Shown in pieces: positions 32,199 through 45,507 of a DNA stretch of 64,000 nt (within the stretch, counting starts at the first letter, position 1; every line of letters begins with the position of its first letter). The notes below the pieces were generated by a model. The model searched no databases, was not told the origin of the DNA, and was given only the letters and a program-made list of their open reading frames with translations. This stretch comes from Acanthochlamys bracteata. Lineage: Eukaryota > Streptophyta > Magnoliopsida > Pandanales > Velloziaceae. Position numbers and translations under genes: made by a program. The DNA is taken from NCBI GenBank assembly GCA_019914995.1, contig CM034127.1:12994269-13058268 (forward strand), read 5' to 3'.

Positions 32199-35100
32199 AT
32201 GGCGCGGTCGAGCGCGGATGACATGGATCTCCGGCGAGCTTGCGAAGCCGCTATCGAGGGCGGTGGAACGAAGCAACTGGTGGTTTTATCTATTCGTGTT
32301 GCTAAGAGTAGTGGAATCTGGGGCAAATCGAAAAATCTCGGCAAGCATATGGCTAAGCCCCGCGTTCTCGCTCTTACCAGTCAGTTTCTGTCTCTCTGGA
32401 TCTATTGAACTGTGGTTTAGTTTTGGGTTTTTTATTGCGTTGTGTGGTTTGTTCGTTTTGCAATGCAGCAAAGGCGAAAGGACAGAGGACCAAGGCTTTT
32501 CTCCGGGTTCTCAAATATTCCACTGGAGGTGTTCTTGAGGTGATTTACTTAATTATTGTGCCCGTAGATAGCTAACTTAATCCAATGCCACTTGGTTTCT
32601 CACACGATATCAGGATTTTAGAATTTAGCCTTTTAGGAAGTGTGCGTAGGCCGGTTCGGATGAGAATTACGAGTAGTACAATTGCACATTAATTTCTTAG
32701 AGGAATTTAATGTAGGATTTTTTTAGCAAGTAAAAGTATTATGAAAGATTTTGCTGCTTAGGCAAACAAATCAACGTAGTTATTGAGTTTGTTGGAGTAA
32801 TTTGATGAATTGTGCTAATACTTTCAACATTTGTTTGAACTGCTTTTGAAAAACTGAAGGTGTAGTTTTATACATTTTTCAAACCTTTGGTGTCAATATG
32901 TTAAATTATACTTTATATTGAACTGTACTTTTTGTGAATGAGGGGTTCTGATTAGTGTTGTTCTCTATGCATAGCCAGCGAAGCTGTACAAGTTAAAACA
33001 TCTCAGCAAAATCGAGGTCATTCCAAATGATCCAAGTGGTTGCACCTTTACTCTGGTGATTTTTGAAGTTCCTTCTTTGTATTGAAACTTTTCTATGAGC
33101 TCTTTTGGGTGCTCTAGTGTTATTCCAATAGCAGAGTTGGGAGAATATTTCTAATTTTATTTTACTATTGTCCTTCCTGCAATATGTGCATGCTGTCTGA
33201 ATGATGTGACATAGGGATTTGATAATCTCAGAAGCCAAAGTGTTGCTCCTCCACAATGGACGATGCGGAATAAGGATGACAGGTGATTATGAACTATCAT
33301 ATTATACTTACAGTATTTCTTTCTAAAATCGTAGTTCACACTCTTTAGAAGTTGAATGGCTTCAGGTTTTCTATCAAATTCAAATACTCATATCATTGCT
33401 TATTTAACACTCTTTAATAGTCGTTTGAATGATAACATGCATATAAGTTAGCTATTTTATTTAAAATTCTTCAGGAATCGGCTGCTTCTTGGCATGCTGA
33501 ACATGTGCAAAGAGATATTGGGTCACCTTCCAAAAGTTGTGGGTATAGATATAGTTGAGATGGCTCTTTGGGCGAAGGTTCATCCTTCACTACTCATTGT
33601 CCTAGTTTTACACGAGTATGCGAAATTCATCTAGTTAACAGGTTGCTTGTTTTTTAATCTAATATAGGAAAACAATTCAACAGTGACCAATCAAGCAACT
33701 GATCAAGATAAGCCTGCTGCATCAGTTATGACACAGTGTGATTCACAAGTAACTGTTGAGAAAGAACTTGTATCACAAGCAGAGGAGGAGGACATGGAAA
33801 CCCTTCTTGGAACGTATGACTTTATGTTTTTTTTATTTTGTGAGAATGTGGAAGCTATAGACATTCAACCTAGAACAGAGGAAGTTTTTTTCCACCATTT
33901 CAATAATGGATATAACAGCTTAAGCATTTTATGTGTTTGAGGGCTTTTGATTATGTTCCATTCCTTAAAGAAAAGCAGTTTCAATGCCAATCATACAAGC
34001 TTGAAATACGTACCAATTCATTTCTTTAAAACTACTATGAACATCATGTGAATACTATGTAGAAGTAGATAATAATAAAACTCTTGAATGAAAGAAAGGT
34101 ATTTTTGTGCTAGCTTATGTTGGGTGATTGTACATATGAATTAATAGATCAAGTGCACCACTTGAATTCTTTATAACAAAAAAATATTATCTTCACTCTT
34201 CATGTGTTAATGAAAGTTCTTGCTATAGGTATGTGATGGGTATTGGTGAAGCTGAAGCATTTTCAGAGAGATTGAAAAGAGAGCTTCTTGCCTTAGAAGC
34301 TGCAAATGTGCATTCCCTTTTAGAGAGTGAACCATTAATAGAAGAGGTAATTTCTAGTTGTAAATCTGTGATGGTATATGTAGACGTACTTGCTAACTCC
34401 AAATCTCGGCCGCCCGATCGCTTGATTTGACGACTGTGACTTAATCAAGCAATGGGTGTGCATGCGTACATGCGCTTGTATGCGTGGGTGTAGATTTATA
34501 CTACCTGCAATAAACTAGTTATGAATCTGTTTTATTGCAGCTCTGGTTCACTTAACTTTCTCTTCAATAATAAAGGTATTGAAAGGACTTGAAGCAGCTA
34601 GCATATGTGTGGATGATATAGATGAATGGCTCGGCATCTTCAATGTGAAATTGAGACATATGAGAGAGGACATTGAATCGGTGAGGTGTCGGATATTCCC
34701 TCAACCATTTGTTTTGATACTTTTTCGTGCGCGACCTTTTTGTTGTTTTGTTTGTATTCTCATTACATGCAAAGGTTTAGGTTCTATGTAAACTAGCTAG
34801 GTTGATCTAGATCTTAAATGTGACAGAAGGTGGCAGACAGGTTAGACAATGTAGACATGTTGCATTGATCTGACAGTGAACCTGTGTTGTCCTGTTAAAA
34901 TGGGAGATCTTATTTTTGTAACAACACTAAAAAAGAATATTTTATTGATAACTCGAAGCTTTAAGTGGGAAGTATGACTTATAATGCATTGGGTAATTGC
35001 TTTTAGCAATATTTATAATTAAATGGCAGTCTTTGACTAGAAAATCTGTAAGCTTGTGTGAATGTGTATTGGGTGACACTTGAAAACTTCATTCTAATGA

Positions 35101-38100
35101 AAAATCTTTCGAAGTTAACTCTAGATAATGTGAGTTGACCTTTCTCATATTTCTTCAGCACAGCCAGTTACTGTTATCTTGAATCAACTGAATGAAATTT
35201 ATACAATTGCAATATTTATACTTATCATCATTCTCCTCGATTAAGTTTGTTGGTATAGCACTCTTTATGGAAAGGAGTTGATTTGTTCCGACCATATTTT
35301 GCAGATCGAGTCGCGAAATAATAGCCTGGAGATGCAATCTGTTAACAATAAATCGCTTATCCAGGAGCTTGATAAGCTGCTTGAACACCTGCGTATTCCT
35401 TCTGAGGTCTTATTCTGATAGGATATCATAGGTGATATGTGTATGCCAGTATAGCAATTGAAATCTAATATTTGAATTTTTGTTGGGAATGATAGTTTGC
35501 AGCATCATTAACAGGAGGTTCATTTGATGAACCACGCATGCTGAAAAACATTGAGGCATGTGAGTGGTTAACAAATGCCCTACATAGTCTTGAGCTACCC
35601 AACTTGGATTCATCCTATGCAAATATGCGAGCTGTAAGTTTCTCTTTAAGCTTGTTAGTATTCTCTTATCCTTTTAAGGTATCACTTGGTTCATACGTCT
35701 TAGTGGCGGTAGCATCTATGTCTAAATATTCGTAGGTATTAAAGACATTATAATTTGGTGTATAGATTGGTTATTGCAGTATGAGCACCAAAAGAAGGAT
35801 TTTGATGAGAAACAGATCACTATAAAGCTTTTTGCAGTTATTGTACGTCAAAGTAATAAGATTCAATATCAGTTTTTTTCCCCTTATATGGTGGACGTTA
35901 CTTATTGAAAGAAGGACCTTTATGTGGTCTTTCTTAAGCAGAGTTGCTAATGTTTCCATGTAGTTTGTATCATGTGTGTTATGTAGTTCTTTGTCCATGT
36001 TGATGACTTCTGCATCCTTGGAAATGACAGTGAATTTCTCAGGAGCTACTATAACTATCTTCTGTTTTCATGTGATACTGCTACTCTTGTGTCACTTAAA
36101 GGTTGTATCCTATTCTTAGGATGTGATATTACTTCTGATTAACCATGTGATCTGAGTTACTCTTACATATATTGAAAATTTCTTGAGTTCTAAGTTTAAT
36201 TCATGACACGGTTTTGAAAAAATAAATTATAAGATGGTTGCTCGGATGAAGACTGGTATGGTGAAAATAGAGCAATTAACCGCAATTTCAAGGGTTTTAT
36301 GTAGTGTGTGCAATCTGGTATATCTAGTTCTACCCAATCATAAGATATCTTCCCTTTATGTCCAATTTATCCTTTTTTTGAATCTTACTATTCACATTTT
36401 AAAGGGATGTGTTCTTTACAGGTGAGAGAGAAACGTGCAGAATTTGAGAAGTTGAAGAATACATTCGTCCGTAGAGCGTCAGAGTTCTTAAGGAACTACT
36501 TTTCTAGCTTAGTGGACTTTATGATAAGTGACAAAAGCTATTTCTCACAAGTACTTCCCCATATTAACTAATTTATAATGTATGTGACTTACAAGTGGCC
36601 CTAAGTACTAACTTTTGGATCCTTCAAGCATGCAGCGGGGACAGTTGAAAAGACCGGACCATGCTGATCTTAGATACAAATGTAGGACTTATGCGCGACT
36701 CCTGCAGCACTTGAAGGTTGTGTAGATTGAAAGATGGAATTCTATTAACTATTTTTTGTCAGAAAATATTCAAACCGTCTTGTTCGCTTTCCTATTGATA
36801 CTTTGTAAATGTTTAGGATCTTGACAAGAACTGCTTGGGGCCTTTGAGGAGAGCTTATTGTCAGTCTCTAAACCTTCTGCTTCGTCGAGAGGTCAGAAGT
36901 TGAATGATTCCTTATTATCATGTTTTTTGGCTCCTACTGAATTTCTCAATTGTTTCCTTTTTTCTTTCCTTTTTTTTTTTTCAAATGGCATCTTACAAGT
37001 AGTTAATATCTTGAACCCAAATTAGGTTCAAGTAGATAGAATAATGTTCTCTTTTGAAGTAAATGCCAAGTAATAGGGCCTAGATTGTATGTAAATCACG
37101 TTTTGACTATGTTTGCGCTTTGATCCTCTTTATGATTACCAATCATAACTGATGTGGGATACTCTGCAGCCTATTTTATCAAGGTATCTTATATCTGGAT
37201 TTGGTGCATGTTGGATCACATTGCATGCTTCCTTTGAAGCGAAAGCATCAGAAACAGTTAACGAGAAATTGTTAAATATAGCATTTCTCTCTATTTCTTT
37301 TCAGGCTCGTGAATTTGCAAACGAACTTCGGGCCAGCACAAAGGCATCAAGAACTCCACCAGTTTGGCTTGAGTCTACAGCAGGTTCTGGCCAGGCTGTA
37401 AATAGTGCAGACTCTTCTATGGTTTCAGAAGCATACTCAAAAATGCTCACCATTTTCATCCCTCTTCTTGTAGATGAGGTTACTTATGACTTGCTTGGCT
37501 GCTATCTACTTCTGAACATATAAAATTGTATAAAAAAATATAACATGTCTGTTGTTCCCAGAGTTCTTTCTTTGCACATTTCATGTGCTTTGAGGTTCCA
37601 GCACTTGTTCCGCCTGATGCACCTGCTAATGGTAGGCACGGTTCCAATGATAGCGATAATGATGATGATCTGAGTCTTATGGATTCTGATGGGAATGATG
37701 TTAAACCTGGTAACTTTCTTTTCCTTTTTTTTTCTCCCCTCCTTAAAACATTTTGAAAGCTGTTCTCTAATTTTTCAAATTCTCAATTATCACATGTTTA
37801 ATCAAAGTAATCTTTGTTGTTTTCCCAGGAAATAACACTGCTGAATTACAAATACTAAATGAATCTCTTCAGGAGTTGCTAAACGGAATCCAGGTGCGCT
37901 TTATATAGTTGTAGCTGTGCACATTGTTATTTCTGGTGGAATTACTTTTTTCTTTCCTGAAAAATGATGACGATATAAATGGTCATTGGTGAATGTTTGA
38001 GCCATTTCAATGTTAATTTAAACCATAACATAGATTATGATCCATTCAAGTGGCTTTTCATAAATCAATAGTTTTTCAAAAGATAATTACCATCTTTTTC

Positions 38101-41100
38101 TAGAAAACTTGTTTACAGATTTATGGTATTAACCACACTTAGCATGGACTAAAGTCTTTTGTAGCACGGACTTAAGTCCCAGTACTTAAAACAACCTTAA
38201 CACGGTCTTTGATCACACATTCTTTTGTAGCATTGACAGAAATTGCCAGAACTTTAACATCCTTAGATCAATTTGTTTTGACAACTGAAAATCGCCAAAA
38301 TTAACCTTCTTTAAAAATTGGTGAAGTTTGATGAATTTGTAAAAGAGTTGACGTTGAAACATTGACTGGTTGTTTTCTGTTGTATTCTAGTAAAACATGT
38401 GTAACACGCCTGCAGATGTTATACCTGTTACATTACTGGCTTTGAGCCGAAATACTGTCGCATACTTTCATGGCATGCTATGATGTTATTAAGGTCTATA
38501 TTGTTTGGAATTAGTAGCTGCAATAGGATGTTTCCGTACTCCCTACTTTTGAGTATGTTATCTTCCCTACTTAGATTGACTTTTGTTTGACAACTTAAAA
38601 ACGCCAAAATTAACTGCTTTTAAAAATTTGTGAAGTTTGATGAATTCCTATTCACAAAAGATTGATGTTGAAACAGTGGCTGGTTGTTTTTGTTGTATTA
38701 TAGTTAAATTTGTGTAACACGGCTGCAGATGTTATACCTGTTACATTACTGGCTTTTAGCTCAAGTACTGCCGCATGCTTTCATGGCATGCTATGATGTA
38801 ATTAAGGTCTATATGTTCGGAACTAGTGGCTGCAATTGGATGTTCTCCACGCTCCTACCTTTTGAGTATGTTATGCTTCCCTGTTTTGGCCACAATTTTC
38901 TTAGAGGGGAATGGGAGATTTCATCATGACTCAAGTATTTGCTATCAAAAAGGTGCTATTTTTTAGAGCTGATTTCCAATATGATCTGGGAATGTAACTA
39001 GAGCATTAAGGCTGTGGGATATACAGTGATAGAACTGATAAATGGATGTTCCATATTTCTTAATTCTGGCAGAGATAAACATAAGTCATGTTGCTACTTC
39101 AATAATTATAGCAGCATAAGTAACCTTTCTTCTGGGCATGTTATTCATGATATGAGTTGTAACTTTATGCTCAAATATGTTTAGGAGGACTTTTATGTAG
39201 TTGTAGACTGGGCATACAAGATTGATCCTTTGCGCTGCATATCGATGCATGGGATCACAGAGCGCTATCTCTCTGGTCAGAAAGCCGATGCTGCGGGGTT
39301 TGTTCGTCTCTTGCTTGATGATCTGGAGACCAAGATTTCCTCTCAGTTTAGTAAAGTCAGTATTGATTGTAGTGCTACTACATATTATTTTTAGCCTTGC
39401 ACTTTATGTGACACTTGCCAGTTCTTTTGCTTGTGCAGTTTGTTGATGAAGCTTGTCATCAGATTGAGAGGAATGAAAGAAATATACGGCAAATCGGGGT
39501 TCTATCTTATATACCAAAGTAAATGAGTTAGTTTTTGCTTGAAATTCTTCAAAGAATCTATGAAATCTGTGTATGTCATGGATTTGCAGATGCCCATCTA
39601 GCATATTGGCCTTGTAAGCAGTGGTCATTATTAGGTTAAGAATTCATTTACAAGATCAGTCAGGAAAAGTTTGCTGTGAGTAGTTCCTTATTAATGACAT
39701 GAATCTCACTCATGAGGTATCTAAGTCAGATATGTGCATATTAGGTAGATGTTAATACCATGATATATGTTTGCAGGATTTGATATCTAACCATTCCCCT
39801 TTTTCATGTTCTTTCTTTCTTTTCTTTCTTTCCTATCCCCCTTTTTTTTGGTTGAAAATAACTGCTTCTCCTTTTATACTAATGCCAAGAATGATTTCTC
39901 ATCTTAATTATAACCCTTTTGTCTACGGACTAAGTTGTAGATTGTTATCACAACACAAAATAAAATGAGAAATCATTCTAAAGTCATTCAGGTAGGGTCA
40001 TGATAGACAATTCAATAGCTAATTAACCATTTTTTGTTTATCAATTATGGTTGCAAGATTAGCTGCATATGTAGCTATTCATAAGGAAGAGATATGCTTC
40101 CAGTGATAATTATGTACATATGTTGTTGTTTTCTCCTTTCTCTTTGTGAATTTTCAGCAGAAACCAATTTTTATGTTTGTTGTTTATTTTAATAAGATTT
40201 GCTACTCTTGCGACCCGTATGGAGCAATATATCCAGGGACAATCGAGGGATCTGGTTGATCAGGCATACACAAAAATTGTAAGTAATTAATATATATACA
40301 CTTTTTAACAAGAACATATATGCTGCGGTAGTAAGTTGTCCTTTAGAAGAGCTGGTTACAATATGACAGATTTTTTTGGAGTTCTTGGTTTAGTATAGGT
40401 TGGATGCGACTAATAAACTCCCCATCCTCTCTACATTAGAGGGTTTTTGAAAATATCACCCTTGAAATATCACCCTCTTCACGTTAGTAATGTTAGAAGT
40501 TAGTACAATCTATCAGCTTGTAACTTCACAAGATAAAAGTTTCTTTTATGTTCTTTGGTTTTAAGCTTTTTTAATGCCTTCCTTGTCTTCACTGCTTCTG
40601 GATTTTGATACAACGTACTTGCAAACAATCCTTAACTCGTTTGACTACAGCCTTTTGCAATAGCAGTATACTGCTGTTAAGTGTGAACCATCATGTGTGA
40701 TAGCAGCATCCTTTTTACTTCATGAGCAGTTAATTTGTGTATTGTGGTAGAAAAATATGATTATGCCTTCACCTCACCAAGCTTTGGGATTTTGACAGGT
40801 TAGTATAATGTTTGTTACATTGGAGAAGATTGCACAGGTTGAGCCAAAATATGCTGACATTGTGCTCTTAGAGAACTACGCGGCATTTCAGAACAGGTTT
40901 GCCTTTAACCTAAATTTCTGCCAATCTAAAACTTTGATTGGTCCAATTATTACATGCTGTATCTAGAAAAATTACACACAATATAAACTGTAATACTTTC
41001 TTAAATGCAGTCTTTATGACCTCGCAAATGTTGTGCCAACATTAGCGAAATTTTACCAGCAGGCTAGTGAAGCTTATGAACAGGCATGCTTGAGACATAT

Positions 41101-43329
41101 TAATATGGTTATATTTATTGTAAGTATTTTATCTCACTCCCTCAACACATCTTTTATTGATTTAAGTTTTCTACTGAATCAACTCAGTTGCGCAAGTTGC
41201 TAATATTGGATATACGTTGTACTAGCTGTTCACTTACTAACTGGTTTCTTTGCAGCAATTTGAAAAATTATTTCAGTTTGCTCGTAGGATTGAGGAACTG
41301 ATGTTCACAGTGACACCAGAAGAGGTGAGGGTACCCATGATGTTGGTCTTCTCTGAAGTGTCTGTAGTTTTCCTTACTTTGCTGCAATATTGCTATTTTT
41401 TGTGATATAAAGCTTATGTAGATTTAAAAGTTGCTGGTAGAGAGAGGATCTGACAAAGGAAAGAAATATTCGTGTCTATGATTCAAGCTAATTAAGTTAA
41501 CAAAGTTAAATAAGACCAAGTATCATGATTTAACGAAAAGTAAATTGACTTTTTTAATTTAGGATGGCATGTTTCAGTGATCTGACATGTAAAATTGCAT
41601 AGGGACTTGTTTCGTTCTCCGATGAATTAATTCCATGATAATGCAACTCAAAGTTTTTCATGACACTCCAAAGATATATCTTGGATTTCTGTGATTGTGG
41701 TTTCTGACAGCATAGACTGCCCAAAGCCTATTTACAATGCTAATCTGAATACCGTTATGTTTCTTGAAATACCATCGCATTTAACAGAAAACTGTACGTA
41801 GCTAAACTGGCTCACAATGAGAATCTCCTTTCAGCACTTGTAAGTTAGACTGCCACCTTGATACATGTCACACATATAAAGAAAATTCTCTAGTGCATTG
41901 TTCTCGAATGTTAGCACATACATACCACAGATGCCAAACTGCATTGTACCTACAACTTTTAGTAGCTCTACTCCTTCAGATCTGGGAATTCCATGATGGC
42001 AAAGAACCATCTTGAGATCAACAACAAACTAAGCTTTTATCCCACTTCCATGGGGTCGGCTACATGAATCTGTTTTTTCCATTCCTTTCGATTATAAAAC
42101 AGATCCAGTGAAAGACCCAATTTTTAAAAATTATTTATCGACTTTGTCCTATAAATTCAAACTCCTGATACTTTTCTTTAGATCCTTAGAGTTATTCTCT
42201 CTATAATGAATGTCATATGTGGCTGTGAAATGTATACAAGCAAAAGAATAATTACGCACTGGTCATACTGATTTGTGAGCTAACTACCACATAATGATCA
42301 GATCCCTTTCCAACTTGGGTTGTCGAAGACGGATCTAAGGAAGATGTTAAAATCCAGCTTATCAGGGGTGAGTTAGAATAATTTTTGTTAGCTTATTATT
42401 TTACGATCCTTTTAAATGTAACTAGCATCTCTTTGTGGCAGCTCGACAAATCCATTAATTCCATGTATAGGAAGCTGCAAAAGAATCTTACTTCAGAAGA
42501 ACTGTTACCTTCTCTATGGGACAAATGCAAGGTAAACTCAACTAGATGTTAAAGTACTTTATAGGTGACATGATGAATTTTTCAGTTCAAGTGCTGGTAA
42601 TTTAGAGTATTAAGAATAAAAATAATGAATACCATATTTGGATTTCACATAAAGATGTTCTCCATGGCATTATGAAACCAGCTTTTTCTTGTGCAAGGCA
42701 GTGTTTTGGTTTGCCACCCTGAGAAATCTTATTAGTGTCTGCACTTTTTAGTTTCCTGTTTTAAGAAAATCCTATTTAGTTGAATGCTTCATAATAGTTG
42801 GTTCTACTATGACTTGATGACTGGCTAGAAGTGCACACACACTTAAATTAAGTCTGCATGATATAATGCTACATGAGTTCCTTGAATTTGTTGAAGATTC
42901 ATTCTTGTAGAAGTCAGAACAAGGTGAAGGAGAATTCACATGTCAAAAACTTGTAATCTGGCACGTAAGTCTGTGCCCGAAAAAAGATAATCAAAAGGAG
43001 ATGCATTACAGCAACAAAATATGGCCTAGCACAGAAAAGTTCGGATATAACTAACCAATAAAATGTATTATTCTTGAATCCTGAAGGACACTTAGATGCT
43101 TTCCATTTTGAAAAATGTGGGAAAAAAGGAGCACGACTGACATTTAATGTAAATTTCTGGCAATACTTAGAGAAAAAGATGCATTCAAAAGCATAACATA
43201 GCTACTTTGCGTTTGCAGAAAGAGTTCCTGGACAAGTACGACAGTTTTGTCCAGCTTGTAGCCAAGGTATACCCGCACGAAAGTGTTCTATCAGTAACAG
43301 AAGTCAGAGATCTTCTTGCTTCAATGTAA
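32199..43329 (+). CDS. SEC3A: Exocyst complex component SEC3, 25 exons, 886 aa
   Basis: Deduced exons: 32199-32379, 32469-32539, 32975-33055, 33215-33282, 33475-33577, 33668-33813, 34229-34346, 34576-34680, 35305-35406, 35496-35633, 36422-36550, 36636-36716, 36817-36891, 37305-37478, 37562-37709, 37829-37893, 39185-39355, 39439-39518, 40197-40278, 40799-40896, 41011-41119, 41256-41324, 42302-42367, 42442-42531, 43219-43329. The total is 2,661 bp, exactly in frame, with all GT-AG sites. The protein begins [18 protein letters not shown] and ends [10 protein letters not shown]. It has the N-terminal phosphoinositide-binding fold (residues 1-150), a coiled coil around 215-305, and the Sec3 C-terminal domain with [25 protein letters not shown] and [20 protein letters not shown]. 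Length and wording match Arabidopsis SEC3A (about 887 aa). SEC3 marks plasma-membrane sites for exocyst tethering. SEC3A versus SEC3B cannot be settled here. Confidence 0.95.
38272..38885. repeat. Tandem duplication in SEC3 intron 16
   Basis: Two copies of about 305 bp, at about 38272-38577 and 38578-38885. Shared words include cgccaaaattaac, gtgaagtttgatgaatt, gcagatgttatacctgttac, attactggctttgagccgaa/tttagctcaa, and catggcatgctatgatgt. Divergence is roughly 10-15% by eye, so the duplication is old. The repeat lies wholly in the intron and leaves the exons intact. Confidence 0.8.
42020..42075 (+). repeat. Fragment of a widespread plant dispersed repeat
   Basis: Reads caacaaactaagcttttatc then ccacttccatggggtcggct and acatgaatc. 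The word set cttttatcccac...ggggtcggctacatgaatc is one I associate with a repeat scattered through many angiosperm genomes, probably SINE-related. It lies in SEC3 intron 22. The family name is not certain. Confidence 0.45.
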
Positions 43330-44190
43330 AAGATGTGGCTGTACAGAATTTTGCATCTTTTGGTCAAGAAAATGCGGTTGCTATTTCCCTCTCATGTATT
43401 TATCTTAGTTTAGCATAAGTTGCCCAATTTTATTTAAAGGGTTAGTGCCTTGTTTCTTTTCTTCAATGGTAAATTCATGGCATAGCTTAAAGCTGTAGTG
43501 CAAATGTTTATATAACTTTGGCTGGTATTTATCTCTTAGCACATCTTACTTGGGAACTGTAAATCTATGGAAGGCATGAAGATCTACTGTTGTTTTCTGA
43601 TAGTTTGCATTTGACATAGTAGAAGCAGTTGGGTTCACTATACATCCTGGGTGGCCGAACTCTTAACATCTATTAGTGTTTCGTACTATACTTTGTGCGA
43701 GCTCAGGCAATTTATAACTATATAACCGAAGCTTCATTTTCTTATGTTTCTTATTATGTGTCGCAGCAGGCAGGATGAATTTTGGGATCTCACTTACAGA
43801 TTAGAAATCGTATCGTAGTTTGTGAAAGTTGATGGCTTTCGGTGGCAGTTATGATTGTAGACTCGTGGAGAAAGAAAAGCTCGAAATAGGAATGCAAAAA
43901 GCAAGTAGATGAAGTAAAGCCGTTTTAAGCGCATATTGTTTTTATGACGGAGGCCGCTGGCTCAAAATTTTCTTCATAATTTACACACAGCTCTAACTTT
44001 TGAGCGAGTCTTCAAGAATTTGTGTTGTAATTGTCACCAAGTAAATTCGAAGGAGACTGATTCATTTTCAAAACATCAACGTGATTTGCGATATCGAGTG
44101 ATATCTTCATGTCGAAGTTTTTTGAACAAGAATTCAAGCTAGCGGAGGTAGCAGTATAGCTATGAGTCGCGAGGCTTACAATCAACTTCC
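43330..44190. other. SEC3 3' flank
   Basis: Likely the 3'UTR for the first few hundred bases. A last reliable coding signal is the stop at 43327-43329. Nothing else is recognised. Confidence 0.4.
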
Positions 44191-44229
44191 TATCTGAATA
44201 ATTCCAATTAGAAAAAGCAAGGACCTACT

Positions 44230-45340
44230 CCTTATATGCCAGATATACATCTACGTGATATTATGTCAACCTCAGCTCTCATAAGAGTGAAGACTAACGT
44301 CTATGCTGATTATGAAAAAATAAAAATGAAGACTATAACTTTTGCTCTCATAAGAGTGAAGCTTCTGAGAAAAATTACTTGTAAACAGAAACATTGGTTA
44401 TGTGAAGAAGTTGTGCCAATTATAGTTCGACCTGGCCATATTCTTTTTGAAGCCTAAAGTTGAAGGAACACCGAAAGCTCACTATGACGAGTTCCACAGG
44501 GTGAAAGAGCCACTACATAATGGATCTTAATGGATGAAGATGAAGAGGAGGCCAAGGATAACAGTGTTGAGAGAAGCAGCTCAACTTCATCTTTGACTGG
44601 TGGTGTGGATGACATAATTTAGGTGAATCTGAAAGAACTCCACCACAACACTCAGAATCTTTTAGTGATGAGGTTAAAAATAGCATCTTGCAGAAAACAA
44701 CCTTGGTACATGAATATCTTGTAGCAGAAGAAGTATGTCTGATTATATATAAATGTAATGCCGTCATTTCCTTCTCTGATATTTTTCTTAGTGCACTTTG
44801 CTCTTCCGTATGAATAACTGTATATTTGTGACGTAAGAAACTTTGTATGACAAGGTAGATAAGGACAATGAGCATGAAGGAAAGCGAAAAACTTTTACTT
44901 TTTTTTCATCTTCTTTTGAAATTGTGAGAATAGTCTCATATTGAAAATTTGGATTGATATGGTGGGTGTTATATAGATAGTCTTCATTTTTATTTTTCTT
45001 CAAAAAAAGCAGCGTTTTTTCTTCACTCTCATAAAAGTGAAAAAGAGAATTTGAAGAGAAAAAAAATGAACCATCAACAGAACCCGCAAGAGTAAGAGTA
45101 AAAAACTGAAATCAATAGAGATGCATAAGTAAAAATAAAAACTAATCTCTACTCTCATAAAAGTAAAGCGTCTGAGAAGAAATTATTTGTGAACAGAAAA
45201 CCTCAGAGGAGAGATATCGAACCACATACCTGTGATGCTCAAGTTGATGGCATTGTTAAAAAAATATTATGCTCTGATACCATGTTAACAAACTGGACAG
45301 AACCTACACTTCAGAAGCTAGCTATTGAGGTAAGGATGTG
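44230..45340 (+). pseudogene. Degraded coding-like blocks, source unknown
   Basis: Several short frames on the plus strand look like decayed exons. One reads VVPIIVRPGHILFEA (about 44410-44455), continuing after a stop as VEGTPKAHYDEFHRVKEPLH. After a frame slip comes MDEDEEEAKDNSVERSSSTS (44532-44600), then SERTPPQHSESFSDEVKN. At 45150-45338 is SHKSKASEKKLFVNRKPQRR followed by CDAQVDGIVKKILCSDTML and NWTEPTLQKLAIE, ending at a gtaagg donor-like site. The segment ctctcataagagtgaagc recurs as diverged copies near 44275, 44345, 45028 and 45155. I cannot name the parent gene. A repeat built partly from exon sequence would also fit. Confidence 0.35.
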
Positions 45341-45507
45341 GTAATAATCCAACCTGCATATTTTTATGCTATGTTTACAATATTTGCTTGTTTCGATACA
45401 CTAAAATCTTTTGTAGGTCTAGTTAACTGATGAAGACTCGTACTTCTCATTCTTTCCGTTATCTCAGATAGATATTCGAGGCTAATTCAAATATCCTATG
45501 CTTGTAG

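Noticed and set aside
32128-32538. 136-codon plus frame beginning before SEC3
   Set aside because: Overlaps SEC3 exon 1 in another frame; SEC3 starts at 32199 and splices in frame to later exons.
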